NCBI RefSeq assembly: GCF_021730395.1 | Contig: NC_069377.1 | Coordinates: forward strand, 40,936,501 to 41,000,500 | Length of the DNA stretch: 64,000 nucleotides | Direction: 5' to 3' | From: Mercenaria mercenaria | Lineage: Eukaryota > Mollusca > Bivalvia > Venerida > Veneridae | Part shown: positions 36,780 through 46,200 of the stretch, in pieces | How positions within the stretch are numbered: the first letter of the stretch is position 1 | Layout of the letters: each line of letters starts with the position of its first letter | Program-made: the position numbers and the translations under genes | Notes under the pieces: model-generated | Told to the model about the DNA's origin: nothing | The model's input: the letters and a program-made list of their open reading frames with translations, nothing else | Database searches by the model: none

Positions 36780-39700
36780 AACTTCCCTTAGTTGTTACTA
36801 TAAATAACTTATATTGTAACTTTTTTATAATTGACTGTAGGGAAAAACCAAGACCACTTTTCTGTGGTACAACATAGATGCTACTTTCCAATTTTAGGTG
36901 TATTTTAAGGTATCTCTACCTGGTAAGGAGTTTTTTTGTGGACTTAGAAAAACAAAACACTTACAGTTATTACTATACAACCACAAAATTAAAATTCCAT
37001 TTGCAAATACAGGTGCTAGAGTAAAGAAACTTAAGTTTGGATTGATGGATTGAAACTTAGCATGTAAGAACTTATATAAAAAAATCCAAGGCTTGGATTG
37101 CATATGGGGTCAGTGGGGTCAGGTTCAAGGTCAGGATAACTGATTTAATTTGCATATTTAAAAAATTCCACCTTGGCACAGTGGTCTAGAGCATTGGGCC
37201 AAAGCCACATTTTCTGCTTTGGAATGGATGGGTCGTGGTTCAAATCCCACTGAGCGCCTAACTTTTCCGTTTTCTTTGATTTTAAAGTCATTTTAATGCC
37301 ACTGGGTCAATGTTACAGTTACTAAAAAATAGACTTTTTTGCTGGAATCGTCATCAAAATTTGATGTCTGTTCAATAACTTTGTTTCTGGTTGAGATATT
37401 GACATGAAACTTGGCTTATAAGTAGCTGATAGTAAGTCCAAAGGATTGGAATGAATTTTGGGTCAGTGGAATCAAAGTCACTGTTACAAAAATCAGCAAA
37501 AAAACAAACTAGTTTCCGCTCAATAAATTAAGTTTCAATTGATGGATTGAAATTAGATTTGGCATGTAAGTAGCATATAGAAAAAACAAGGCTAGGATTG
37601 CATATGTGGTCAGATTCAAAGTCAGTATAAATGATTTAATGTGCGAATTTAGAAATTTCCACAGTGGCACAGTGGTCTAGAGCATTGGGCCTAAGCTACC
37701 TTTGAGCTGTGGAACGGATGGGCCATGGTTCAAACCCACTGAGCACCTAATACTTTTTTGTAGCAAAAAAAACAAAACATTTATATGCCATAGGGTCCAG
37801 GTCAGAGCAAGCGTATTATGAATAACTAGCTTTGGATTGTATTTTGGGCCACTGTTACTGAAAAAGGAAAACACTTTCCGCTCAGTAGCTGTAATAAAGA
37901 ATGAGATATTGCAATGGAACTTTGTATTTAGGTAGCTTTACAGGAAAGAAAGGTTAGGGGATTGTTAATCACCAAACCTCATAAGTGATCAGTGTGAAGC
38001 ATACATTTTAATGATATATTGCCAAACAAACCAAAAATATTGGTAGCCAAATTGGAGAGAGACATTGCATAATATTTAAAAATACAACCAAACTCAGTTG
38101 TAAATTTTACCTATATCAGATATGCCACTTCAGTGTTATGTGCTTAGCTAACACATTCTTTGATTAATATCTACACATTAAAATGCATACACTTGAAATA
38201 CTTACTGAGTAAAATTATAGGAATATTTTGCAGGTTGCACACATGTTTTGGGGATTATGGGGTCTAGTCCAGGCTAAACATTCAGCAATAGATTTTGGAT
38301 TTCTGGAGTAAGTACATTTTTGTTTGTATAAGGAAGAAAAGCTCAAATATAGAAAATGTTGTAATATAATATTTCCCCTCATTGTCAGAGCATGATTCAT
38401 ATGTGAAGTATGTTTTGTTGAAAAGACAGAGCACAGTGCAAATATAGAGACTGTTGTAATGTCTTTGCACAGTGGAGAGAATGTTGCAGTGTAATGTCAG
38501 AGCACAGTTCATAGGGTTTCAGAAATTGCATGTTCGGAGTTCAGATATGGAGAATATTTGATGGTATTGTCAGAGCACAGTTCCAATATAGAGAATGTTT
38601 GAATGTAATGTCACAGCACAGTTCAAATAAAGAGAATGTTTGAACGTTGTGTCAAGAGCACAGTTCAAATAAAGAGACTTTTTGTACATAATGTCAGAGC
38701 ACAGTTCAAACAAAGAGAATGTGTGAATGTAATGTCAGAGCACAGTTCAAACAAAGAGAATGTGTGAATGTAATGTCAGAGCACAGTTCAAACAAAGAGA
38801 ATGTGTGAATGTAATGTCAAAGCACAGTTCAAACAAAGAGAATGTGTGAATGTAATGTCAAAGCACAGTTCAAACAAAGAGAATGTGTGAATGTAATGTC
38901 AAAGCACAGTTCAGACAAAGAGAATGTTTGAACATAATGTCAGAGCACAGTTTAAATAAAGAGAATGTTTGAACGTTATGTCAAGAGCACAGTTCAGATA
39001 AAGAGAATTTTTGTACATAATGTCAGAGCACAGTTCAAATAAAGAGAATGTGTGAATGTAATGTCAAAGCACAGTTCAAACAAAGAGAATATGTGAATGT
39101 AATGTCAAAGCACAGTTCAAACAAAGAGAATGTGTGAATGTAATGTCAAAGCACAGTTCAAACAAAGAGAATGTTTGAACATAATGTCAGAGCACAGATC
39201 AAATACAGAGAATATATAAATATAATGTCAGAGCACAGTTGAAAGAATGCTTTAAAAGTAGTCGTAGCACAGTTTAGTATAGGGAATGTTTGATGTAGAC
39301 AAGTTAAAAGATAAAGTTGTTTTCTAATGTCAAAAAGTGCAGTAATATACAGTTCCAGGGCTTTTCATCAGGAAATTGGGAAGAGGCCCTGGCTTTTCAA
39401 ATTGGGAAATTCATACGTGATAATTGCTCATTTTGGGAAAAGAGCATTTTATTGAAACAGGGTCTTTTTTCCTTCTGCAAAAGATATATGTAACAGAGGA
39501 CACAATTTGGTGGTTTCCTAATCATAAATGAGCTCATTGCTTTCTATTTATGAAATGTAATTGCCAAAATAAAAAAAAATAAGATTTTATTTTTTTTACA
39601 TTTTTGGAAGTTCCTCTGCCACAGTTGGGAAAAAATGACCTTATTTTCAATTGGGAAGTGGCCGAATATCAGCCTCTGTTATATAAGGATGAAAAGCCCT

Positions 39701-42273
39701 GAGTTCAGATATAGAGAATTCCACAATGCAATGTTAAAGGCAGAAAGTTGTCATGTAATATAGGACAAGTTCAAATATAAGTAAGCCCAGTGTTCTAACA
39801 TGGTTCAAGTAATACTAAAAAAAAATCATGACATACAAAATGCTATTGATCAAGATTTGCCGTTCATTTTTAGCAGTATTTGTAAATCAGGCTCAGATTT
39901 CTTTGCTTGTGTAACTTTATCCTTACATCCCCATGTGTAATCAAGATCATGATATTATATTACATTTTGTTCCATATACATAGATGCTGAGTTTGGAAAT
40001 TAATTTGTTTGTCACTAAAGGCATTGCAAACTGTTCTAATAAATGATTTGTTGCTGATTATGTAAAGTTCTTATTGCATTAGACTAATGGTAAGTGTATC
40101 TAGAATTGGTTGTTGGCTGTAAAAACCATATCAGACAAGGGTAATGGTAAGGCAGTTGACATTGTTATAGCAAAAGGGAAGGCACAATACACTGCTTGTT
40201 TGATTTGTAGAGTTCATATAACACCAGACTAAAAGAAGGGCATAGAACATTGCCTGTTGATTATGTAAAGATCAACACCAGACTAAAGGTGAAAGCATAG
40301 AACATTGTCTGTTGATTATGTAAAGCTCATATCACATTAGACTAAGGGTAAAAGCATGTAACATTCCCCATTGATTATGTAAAGATCATATCACATGAGA
40401 CTAAAGGTGAAAGCATAGAACAGTGTCTGTTGATTATGTAAAGATAATATCACACCAGACTAAAGGTGAAAGCATAGAACATTGTCTTTTGATTATGTAA
40501 AGACCAACACCAGACTAAAGGTGAAAGCATAGAACATTGTCTGTTGATTATGTAAAGACCAACACCAGACTAAAGGTGAAAGCATAGAACATTGTCTGTT
40601 GATTATGTAAAGATCAACACCAGACTAAAGGTGAAAGCATAGAACATTGTCTGTTGATTATGTAAAGATCAACACCAGACTAAAGGTGAAAGCATGTAAC
40701 ATTCCATGTTGATTATGTAAAGATCATATCACACGAGACTAAAGGTGAAAGCATATAACATTGTCTGTTGATTATGTAAAGATAATATCACACCATACTA
40801 AAGGTGAAAGCATAGAACATTGTCTGTTGATTATGTAAAGATCAACACCAGACTAAAGGTGAAAGCATAGAACATTGTCTGTTGATTATGTAAAGATCAA
40901 CACCAGACTAAAGGTGAAAGCATAGAACATTGTCTGTTGATTATGTAAAGATCAACACCAGACTAAAGGTGAAAGCATAGAACATTGTCTGTTGATTATG
41001 TAAAGCTCATATCACATCAGACTAAGAGTAAAAGCATATAACATTTCCTGTTGATTATGTAAAGCTCATATCACATCAGACTAAGGGTAAAAGCATCATG
41101 TAACATTACCTGTTGATTATATAAAGATCATATCACATCAGACTAAGTAAAAGCCTATAACTTTGTTGATTATGTAAAGCTTATACCTTCCCTGGCTATA
41201 GGTAAAAGCATATAACAATGCTGGTTGATTTAGTAAAACTCTATTACAGCAGACTAAATGTAAGTGTATGTAACATTGCTTGTTGATTGTGAAAAGTTCA
41301 TGTCACACTACTGGTGACCAAACTAAATGTTAGTGCATACATGTGTAATTCTGCCTGTTGATTGTGTAAAATTAATATCACACCAGACTAAAGGTATATA
41401 ATTATGCCCCCGGCATCTACTGATGCGGGAGGCATATAGTGATTGTCCTGTCCGTCCGTCCGTTCCTTCATCCATACGAGGTTAACCAAATGGGACCGTT
41501 TCGTCTAGCATCAATACCCCTTACTAGAATGACTTGATACTAATGCAGATGTAACCTGTGACCATTCCTCATCTTCAGACATCACCTGACCTCAGTTTGA
41601 CCTTGACCTTGACCTCATTTTGGACTTAGGTTGCTTTATATGGGCAATCTCTTGGTTAACCAAATGGGACCGTTTCGTCTAGCATCAATACCGCTTACAA
41701 GAATGAATTGATACTAATACAGATGTAACCTGTGACCATTCCTCATTTTCAAACATCACCTGACCTCAGTTTGACTTTGACCTTGACCTCATTTTGGACT
41801 TAGGTTGCTTTATATGGGCCATCCCTTGGTTAACCAAATGGGACCGTTTCGTCTAGCATCAATACCGCTTACAAGAATGAATTGATACTAATACAGATGT
41901 AACCTGTGACCATTCCTCATCTTCAAACATCACCTGACCTCAGTTTGACCTTGACCTCATTTTGGACATAGGTTGCTTTGGATCGACAAGGATGCCACCA
42001 GGGGCATCAAGCTTTTATTGAACGCAGCTCCTTGTTTTTAAACAAGCAATACAGATAATACAAACACACATGAAAACCACTTCATTTTACTTTCATTGCT
42101 AAACAAAAGCAACATGAATAATTCTGTCTCTACTGTATATAGAATATGACAGTTGTAATCTTTTTAAAAATGTAACATATTTCTTGCTTCTCTTTTTCAG
42201 ATATGCTCAGCAAAAACTGGATGAATATTTTGCTAGGAAAGAAGAATTTCTTGCATTGAAACTACCATCTTAA
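20265..42273 (+). CDS. ETNK1: Ethanolamine kinase (ETNK-like), nine coding exons
   Basis: Host gene whose product would phosphorylate ethanolamine with ATP, the first step of the CDP-ethanolamine (Kennedy) route to phosphatidylethanolamine, in the cytosol. Exons: 20265-20420, 22884-23024, 28122-28243, 29160-29297, 30055-30197, 32892-32975, 34997-35160, 38234-38307, 42201-42273. All introns are GT-AG and phases match throughout, giving 364 aa plus stop. Conserved pieces are VFTGGISNQLYG (N-lobe), VVLMRIYGSGTELMIDRD, the Brenner phosphotransferase loop VVFCHNDLLLKNII, the choline-kinase motif FIDHEYAMYNYEHFELGNHFCE, and AHMFWGLWGLVQAK. The order matches animal ETNK1/2. The first ATG after an in-frame stop (TAA at 20235) was taken as start, with two further Met within seven residues. 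ETNK1 and ETNK2 cannot be told apart here, so the symbol is tentative. Confidence 0.95.
20442..20784. mobile_element. 343-bp MITE in ETNK intron 1
   Basis: The terminal inverted repeats of about 28 bp (TACGGAATCCGGTTAGTGCC at the left, the complement of GGCACTAAACAGATTCCGTA at the right) are flanked by a 6-bp duplication AAATTC (20436-20441 and 20785-20790). Inside is a second inverted pair (ACATTCAAATGTTAAAATG type). No coding capacity. Confidence 0.88.
20833..20865. repeat. A33 homopolymer tract
   Basis: A run of about 33 A residues in intron 1. It could be the tail of a degraded retroposon, but the bases before it show no pol III promoter boxes. Confidence 0.9.
20866..22641. other. ETNK intron 1, unclassified repeat-like DNA
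   Basis: Around 21,060-21,610 the base composition is less AT-rich and looks like an interspersed repeat, but no termini were found. A 20-bp-unit short repeat (ACGCAGACACAACA type) lies at about 21,618-21,680. An inverted pair GTGAAATATCAATTTTATTT / AAATAAAATTGATATTCCAC flanks about 80 bp at 22,242-22,367. Confidence 0.45.
22653..22857. mobile_element. piggyBac-type MITE copy A (ETNK intron 1)
   Basis: TTAA lies at both ends (22649-22652 and 22858-22861). The termini CCCTTAGCCTGCTG and CAGGGTAAGGG form inverted repeats. TTAA duplication with CC(C/Y) ends is the piggyBac signature. Body words include GATTCTGCCTTTG and CAGCCTGCACATC. Confidence 0.8.
22884..23024 (+). CDS. ETNK1: ETNK exon 2
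   Basis: Acceptor TTCTGTTACAG, 47 codons (VFTGGISNQLYGYYQDG...), donor GTAAGC. It carries the N-lobe of the kinase fold, including the nucleotide-loop region and the VVLMRIYG strand. Confidence 0.95.
23160..24652. mobile_element. Tandem-repeat element with AGCTCACCT end (ETNK intron 2)
   Basis: The left end TTTAGCTCACCTGAACTG..CAAGGTGAGCT can fold into a hairpin. The interior repeats a diverged unit of about 150-200 bp with recurring words (CACCAAACTTGGTCTGTAGC, TTCAAATGGTT, CCAGAG.TAAAAATAGAAAA). The right boundary near TTAGGTGAG is approximate. No coding capacity. Confidence 0.6.
25085..28075. repeat. Minisatellite, 40-bp unit, ~74 copies (ETNK intron 2)
   Basis: The unit is TTTACRTCAGTCAGTGGCCA plus GTGTTAGCGTTGTGAATCTG, with variants (TAGCC, GTTACGAATCTG, occasional 1-8 bp indels). 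Within it a segment of about 996 bp is repeated almost exactly: markers at 25841 and 26837, and at 26220 and 27216, are both 996 bp apart. Copy 1 is about 25573-26568 and copy 2 about 26569-27564. Confidence 0.95.
28122..28243 (+). CDS. ETNK1: ETNK exon 3
   Basis: Acceptor TTTTCCCTGTAG, encodes ILSAAGKSQPLYAAFDNGLV and on to the hinge region (YGFAQGVTLD). Donor GTATGT, ending in phase 2. Confidence 0.95.
29160..29297 (+). CDS. ETNK1: ETNK exon 4
   Basis: Acceptor ATTCACCAG, encodes LIAEEMIEVHAVRPEGREVK through PERNK. This matches the IARQLAKIHAI region of vertebrate ETNK. Donor GTATGT. Confidence 0.95.
30055..30197 (+). CDS. ETNK1: ETNK exon 5 (catalytic loop)
   Basis: Encodes YLAKIKPKDVLRKELDELRV through the catalytic loop SPVVFCHNDLLLKNIIYNEEK. 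The Asp of HND is the expected base and the Asn of LKN a metal ligand by family knowledge. Donor GTGAGT. Confidence 0.96.
30228..30370 (+). mobile_element. Partial tRNA-derived SINE (ETNK intron 5)
   Basis: Shares the order of the 19826 SINE (CGGTTCAAACCCG B-box-like, TCATGTGAGGATGCTATCCAG, CCATGGAAGGTTGTTAGTTC) but lacks its 3' part. It is a relic. Confidence 0.55.
32368..32522. mobile_element. piggyBac-type MITE copy C, shortened (ETNK intron 5)
   Basis: Flanked by TTAA (32364-32367 and 32523-32526). It carries the family words in the opposite order to copies A and B (CCTAAAATGGAC near the left, GGCAGAATCACTTGC and CAGCAGGCTAAAGG near the right). At about 155 bp it is shorter than the ~205 bp of the other copies. 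Confidence 0.7.
32892..32975 (+). CDS. ETNK1: ETNK exon 6 (choline-kinase motif)
   Basis: Encodes CVYFIDHEYAMYNYEHFELG and then NHFCEYA. The Asp of FID corresponds to the metal-binding Asp. The family motif usually reads D(I/L)GNHF, whereas here Glu replaces that second Asp. Donor GTAGGT. Confidence 0.96.
33009..33214. mobile_element. piggyBac-type MITE copy B (ETNK intron 6)
   Basis: TTAA at 33005-33008 and 33215-33218. The left end is CCCTTATCATGCTGG and the right end GCATGTTAATGG. The interior is the same as copy A (GATCAGCCTGCACATCTGTG). It is more diverged at its termini, so probably older. Confidence 0.75.
33725..34602. mobile_element. Tandem-repeat element with GTCTCCC ends (ETNK intron 6)
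   Basis: The left end TATGTCTCCCACCACACAGA..GTGTGGGAGACATA is a hairpin. A matching GTGGGAGACATG lies near 34570. The interior has three or four copies of a ~180-bp unit (CTCATCCGATCTTCACCAAA, GGAATTATGGCCCTTGAATT). The right boundary is approximate. A separate hairpin insert lies at 33966-34039. Confidence 0.65.
33966..34039. repeat. 35-bp-arm hairpin, 4-nt loop
   Basis: Arms 33966-34000 and 34005-34039 are reverse complements with one mismatch; the loop is TCGT. A third, partial copy of the arm follows at about 34046-34085. It sits inside the tandem-repeat element. Confidence 0.9.
34690..34873 (+). mobile_element. Degraded tRNA-derived SINE (ETNK intron 6)
   Basis: Same family as 19826-20093: GGGGCTTCCTTGGCCAAGAG head, TCTGGCTTATGGAAAGTC middle, AAAGTCGCCATATGACC-like tail and GCGTTAAAGCCAACGAAAC end. 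The flanks GTCAGGATACAAG and ATCAGAATACAGG look like a diverged target duplication. Confidence 0.65.
34997..35160 (+). CDS. ETNK1: ETNK exon 7
   Basis: Encodes VDDLDFARYPDKEYQMEWLR and on to VEICYVKANKFAL. This matches the GVSDVDYSLYPDRELQ...FIQVNQFAL segment of vertebrate ETNK1. Donor GTAATG. Confidence 0.95.
35861..36545. mobile_element. Tandem-repeat element with TATACGCCCG end (ETNK intron 7)
   Basis: The left end TATACGCCCGTTTGAAAAAC..GGGACGTATTA folds back on itself. It is followed by (GGGC)n and about four copies of a ~165-bp unit (TTGTCCGGAG, GGATTTTGAT, GGTCTAAGGTCAAGGTCACA). The unit contains nuclear-receptor-like half-sites. The right terminus seems to be missing; the sequence passes into another repeat after 36545. 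A family member with the opposite end is at 54.2-54.8 kb. Confidence 0.7.
36546..36905. repeat. Two copies of a ~215-bp repeat with long T tract
   Basis: The word ACTTCCCTT..TTGTTACTATAAATA begins at about 36571 and 36782. Both copies continue with GGGAAAAA.CAAGACCACTTTT and CTACCTGGTAA. A T-rich tract lies between them (36733-36774). An inverted relative is at about 54060-54185. Confidence 0.75.
36985..37905. repeat. ~491-bp tandem duplication holding tRNA-like segments
   Basis: GTGGTCTAGAGCATTGGGCC recurs at 37181 and 37672, 491 bp apart. In each copy it is followed by a B-box-like GGTTCAAA.CCCACTGAGC, giving a tRNA-like or SINE-like segment (37169-37260 and 37660-37750). A diverged reverse relative is at about 48150-48250. 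No intact tRNA fold is claimed. Confidence 0.65.
38234..38307 (+). CDS. ETNK1: ETNK exon 8
   Basis: Acceptor ATTTTGCAG, encodes VAHMFWGLWGLVQAKHSAID and FGFL. Donor GTAAGT, ending in phase 2. Confidence 0.95.
38560..39250. repeat. Minisatellite, 41-bp unit, ~17 copies (ETNK intron 8)
   Basis: The unit is AATGTCAGAGCACAGTTCAA then ACAAAGAGAATGTGTGAATGT, repeated with point variants (TCAAAGCACAG, AATAAAGAG). Copies at 38701 and 38742 show the 41-bp spacing. Confidence 0.93.
39356..39701. mobile_element. hAT-like MITE (ETNK intron 8)
   Basis: Perfect 14-bp inverted ends CAGGGCTTTTCATC / GATGAAAAGCCCTG, flanked by the 5-bp repeat AGTTC (39351-39355 and 39702-39706). The CAGGG start suggests hAT, but the flanking duplication I can see is 5 bp where hAT elements usually make 8. 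The interior includes TTGGGAAGTGGCC words shared with the ends of the 56253-61954 element. Confidence 0.8.
40040..41400. repeat. Minisatellite, 55-61-bp unit, ~20 copies (ETNK intron 8)
   Basis: The unit is CAGACTAAAGGTGAAAGCAT then AGAACATTGTCTGTTGATTA then TGTAAAGATCAACAC (55 bp). Longer variants carry TCATATCACAC. Edges are diverged and the centre (40,490-40,990) is nearly uniform, as expected of recent amplification. Confidence 0.92.
41401..42030. mobile_element. Tandem-repeat element with ATGCCCCCGG end (ETNK intron 8)
   Basis: The left end ATGCCCCCGGCATCTACTGA..GGGAGGCATA is a hairpin. Three copies of a ~180-bp unit follow (TTAACCAAATGGGACCGTTT, TGACCTCAGTTTGACCTTGA). The right end is CCACCAGGGGCATCAAGC. 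It ends about 170 bp before the last ETNK exon. Confidence 0.72.
42201..42273 (+). CDS. ETNK1: ETNK exon 9 (stop codon)
   Basis: Acceptor CTCTTTTTCAG, encodes YAQQKLDEYFARKEEFLALK LPS, then TAA at 42271. It matches the family C-terminus (GYA...F.QY...K.....LK.P). A tandem-repeat element begins about 165 bp downstream, so the 3' UTR may run into it. Confidence 0.93.
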
Positions 42274-42437
42274 TGCTTGCATACCGTAGCTTTTTATTAT
42301 TAAAATTTAGGATGGGTAATTTTATATCAATCAGAGTCTGTGACGGGTTCCATAATGTTTTTGATTTTGTAGAATTAGGGCATACGGTGTACTGAAAATG
42401 AATATAATGGTATGACCATACGTAAGATTCGCTTTTT

Positions 42438-43068
42438 TAGCTCACCTGAGCACGAGGTGCTCGAGGTGAGCTTTTGTGATCGCCCTGTGTCTGTCGTCCT
42501 TCATCAACAATTTGACTGTTAACACTCTAGAGGTCACAATTTTGGCCCAATCTTAATAAAACTTGGTCAGAATGTTACCTTCAGTAAAATCTAGGACGAG
42601 TTCAATATTGGGTCATCTGGAGTCAAAAACTAGGTCACCAGGTCAAATCAAAGGAAAAGCTTGTTAACACTAGAGAGGCCACATTTATGACAATATCTCT
42701 ATGATTCTTGGTCAGAATGTTAATCTTGATGATCTTTAGGTCAAGTTCAAATCTGGGTCAGGTGGGTCAGAAACTAGGTCACCAGGTCAAATCAAAAGAA
42801 AAGCTTGTTAACACTCTAGAGGCCACATTTATGACTGTATCTTTATGAAACTTGGTCAAAATGTTATCCTTGATGATCTTTAGGTCCAGTTCGAATCTGG
42901 GTCATATGTGTGACCTACAGACCTACTTTCTTGTTTTTTAAGATACAGCCTTGAAATTTGGATGGCATGTACAGTTTAGCACATCAATCATCGGAAATGA
43001 AGTGTGATGGACGGATGGAAGGACAGGGCAAAAACAATATGTCTACCCCCGTGGGGGGAGACATAAAT
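42438..43068 (-). mobile_element. Chimeric tandem-repeat element downstream of ETNK
   Basis: The left end (TTTAGCTCACCTGAGCAC..GGTGAGCT) is the reverse complement of the right end of the 44300 and 56429 elements. The interior also matches them in reverse (AAGATACAGCCTTGAAATTT). The other end is instead the GTCTACCCCCGTGGGGGGAG type, seen in the GTCTCCC family. It looks like a fusion of two families. Confidence 0.65.
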
Positions 43069-43194
43069 ACACAAAAAGATTCAAGAAAACAAGACTTGGT
43101 ATGTTAAGAAAGCTTGTATGTATGCAGAGTGTAAGTGAGTTATTACCATATAAACAGGTACACAGATACCAAACAGTCTGACCTTCATACTTAC

Positions 43195-43263
43195 TGTTAT
43201 CCTGGAATGAGAGTACATCTTTGGTTTACTTCTTACATCATTCTTCATACCTGCTTGCTGCTG
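43195..43263 (-). CDS. Basic-protein gene, exon 5
   Basis: Acceptor TTATTTTTTAG, 23 codons (QQQAGMKNDVRSKPKMYSHS then RIT), donor GTAAGT. Phase 0 in and out, so at least one further exon is expected at lower coordinates. Confidence 0.65.
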
Positions 43264-46200
43264 CTAAAAAATAATAAAATATATAACTAGTTAACATGAG
43301 CTGTCACAGGAGACAGTGCGCTCGAATATTTCAATGCTGGATAGTAGAATTGGGCACATCTGAGGAAGCTGGAGCTGTGGAAGAACTATTTATTTTAAAT
43401 TTGAATCAAATCTATATAGTAATAACTGAGACAGAGCTAAAGTGCCATCACAAATTGAACCTGAAATACTAAGTAAAAAGGGGCCATAACTCAAAACATA
43501 TTTGTGCCAGCATTATAGACCTTGTGTCATATGATGTGGGTGATGATGTGGAACAACCATTTTAAGTTTGAATCAAATACATTATGTAACAACAGAGATA
43601 AGATGAAGAACATCAAAATTAAACTGAAATTCTAAGCATAAAGGGGACATTATTTATGAAATATCTGCACCAGAGTTATGGACCCAGTGTACAAAATTCA
43701 GATTTGAATCCACTGGCCCGTTCGGGCTACCAGTTAGGAAATTTTCCAAGCCCAACACCAATTTCACACTGCTAACTAGTTATATATTCTATTATTTTTT
43801 AGCAGTTGTATATTGAATACAAAGAGTTTTAAACAAGTATAGATCATATTTTGTCTGCCGGATAAGTTTATAGGAAAAGGACCTATTTAGTTTTTTTTTC
43901 ACTTCTGACCACGTTTTTATGTTAGTTTATTGGTCAATTCAGAGTCGTTCCCCATAGATCTTCTTGGGTAGGTACCATCTCTAGGTGATATCAGAAAATA
44001 CCTGTCATGTTATGGTAAATTCCACAATCAACCAACACCGATAAAATGGTATGTAGTGAACACTATGCATCACCATCATTAAATGCTTTGACAAAAGTTA
44101 AACAATGTCTTTACCAAACTCAATAATATAGAAACTAAATCTATAGATTCTAAAATTAAACTAAGGCTGTTACTTACACCAGTTATTCCATGTGCAACTC
44201 TGAGATGCTTTGAAACAGCTGTATCTTTTTCTACCTATAAAGTAAGACAAAATTAATTTAAGTAACCATGACCTTGACCGTATGGCATCAATAACCAAAC
44301 AAGAGGGTCATGATGACCCTGGATCACTCACCTGGGTTATATGAGCTACTTGTATCAAATGTCAAACTGATGCTAAAATATTAAGAAAGTAGGTCAGTAG
44401 GTCAAAGTCATGGTCACTGAAAGTCACTTTTAAGATCGGTGTGCAAAACTGTACATGTCACCCAAATTTCAAGGCTGTATCTTAAAACAAGAGGGTCATG
44501 ATGACCCTGGATCGCTCACCAGAGTAATATGAGCTACATGTTTCAAATGTCAAACTGATGATTTTTAGAATTTTTTTGGAAGACTTTCCGATGTACAATC
44601 AAGTAACCCCTGGGGCGGGGCCAATTTTACCCCGGGGGTCACATTTTGAACAAATTTTGTAGAAGTCTACTAGGCAATGCTACATGTGAAATATCTAAAA
44701 TATAGGCCTTCTGGTTTATTTTTAGAAATATTTTGAAGATTTTCCTATGTAAAATCAAGTGACCCCTGAGGCTGGGTCAATTTTGACCCCGGGGGTCATG
44801 ATTTGAACAAAATTCCACTAGGTAATGCTATATGTGAAATATCTAAGCTCTAGGCCTTCTGGTTTATTTTTAGAAAAATTTTGAAGATTTTCCTATGTAA
44901 AATCAAGTGACACCTGGGGCTGGGTCAATTTTGACCCCGGGGGTCATGATTTGAACAAAGGTCCACTAGGCAATGCTATATGTGAAATATCTAAGCTCTA
45001 GGCCTTCTGGTTTTTTTTTTTTTAAAAAATTGAAAATTTTCCTATGTAAAATCAAGTGACCCCTGGGGCGGGGTTAATTTTGACCCTGGGGGTCATGATT
45101 CGAACAAATTTTGTAGAGGTCCATCAGGCAATGCTACATGTGAAATATCTAAGCTCTAGGCCTTCTGGTTTATTTTTAGAAAATTTGAAGATTTTTCTAT
45201 GTACAATCAAGTAACCCCATGGGGCGGGGTCAATTAGACCCCAGGGGTCATGATTTGAACAAATTTTGTAGAAGTCTACTAGGCAATGCTTCATGTGAAA
45301 TATCTAAGTTATAGGCCTTCTGGTTTATTTTCAGAAATTTTTTGAAGATTTTCCTATGTAAAATCAAGTGACCCCTGGGGCGGGGTCAATTTTGACCCCA
45401 GGGGTCATGATTTGAATAAATTTTGTAGAGGTCCATTAGGCAATGCTACATGTGAAATATCTAAGCTGTAGGCCTTCTGGTTTATTTTTTAGAAAATTTT
45501 TGAAGATTTTCCTACGTAAAATCAAGTAACCCCATGGGGCGGGGTCAATTTGATCCCAGGGGTCATGATTTGAACAAATTTTGTAGAAGTCTACTAGGCA
45601 ATGCTACATGTGAAATATCTAAGATATAGGTCTTCTGGTTTATTTTCAGAAATTTTTTGAAGATTTTCCTATGTAAAATCAAGTGACCCCTGGGGCGGGG
45701 TCAATTTTGACCCCGGGGTCATGATTTGAACAATTTTAGTAGAGGTCCATTAGGCAATGCTACATGTGAAATATCTAAGCTCTAGGTCTTCTGGTTTTTG
45801 AGAAGAAGATTTTTTAAGATTTTCCTATGTAAAATCAAGTGACCCCTGGGGCGGGGTCAATTTTGACCCTGGGGTCATGATTTGAACAAACTTGGTAGAG
45901 GTCCACTAGGCAATGCTTCACACCAAATATCTAAGCTCTAGGGCTTCTGGTTTTTGAGAAGAAGATTTTTAAAGTTTTTCCTTTCGGTTGCCATGGCAAC
46001 CAGAGTTCTTCATGGAATTCAATTCTTTGAACACTTTTTGTAGAGCTTCACCCAAGGAACATTCCTGTGAAGTTTGGATGAAATTGGCTTAGTGGTTTAT
46101 GAGGAGATGTTGTTTAAAGGAAAGTGTAGACGGACGGACGCCGGACGGTGAGCGATCACAATAGCTCACCCCGAGCACTTTGTGCTCAGGTGAGCTAAAA

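Noticed and set aside
37169-37750. Two possible tRNA genes
   Set aside because: A and B-box-like words exist, but no consistent D, anticodon and acceptor stems can be drawn, and they are part of a 491-bp duplication.
38560-41400. CRISPR-like regular arrays
   Set aside because: Units are directly adjacent with no unique spacers, and the setting is an animal intron. They are minisatellites.
44178-44234. C2H2 zinc-finger call for exon 4 of the basic-protein gene
   Set aside because: Only the His half (SKHLRVAHG) is visible and no Cys-x2-Cys precedes it, so the domain is not claimed.
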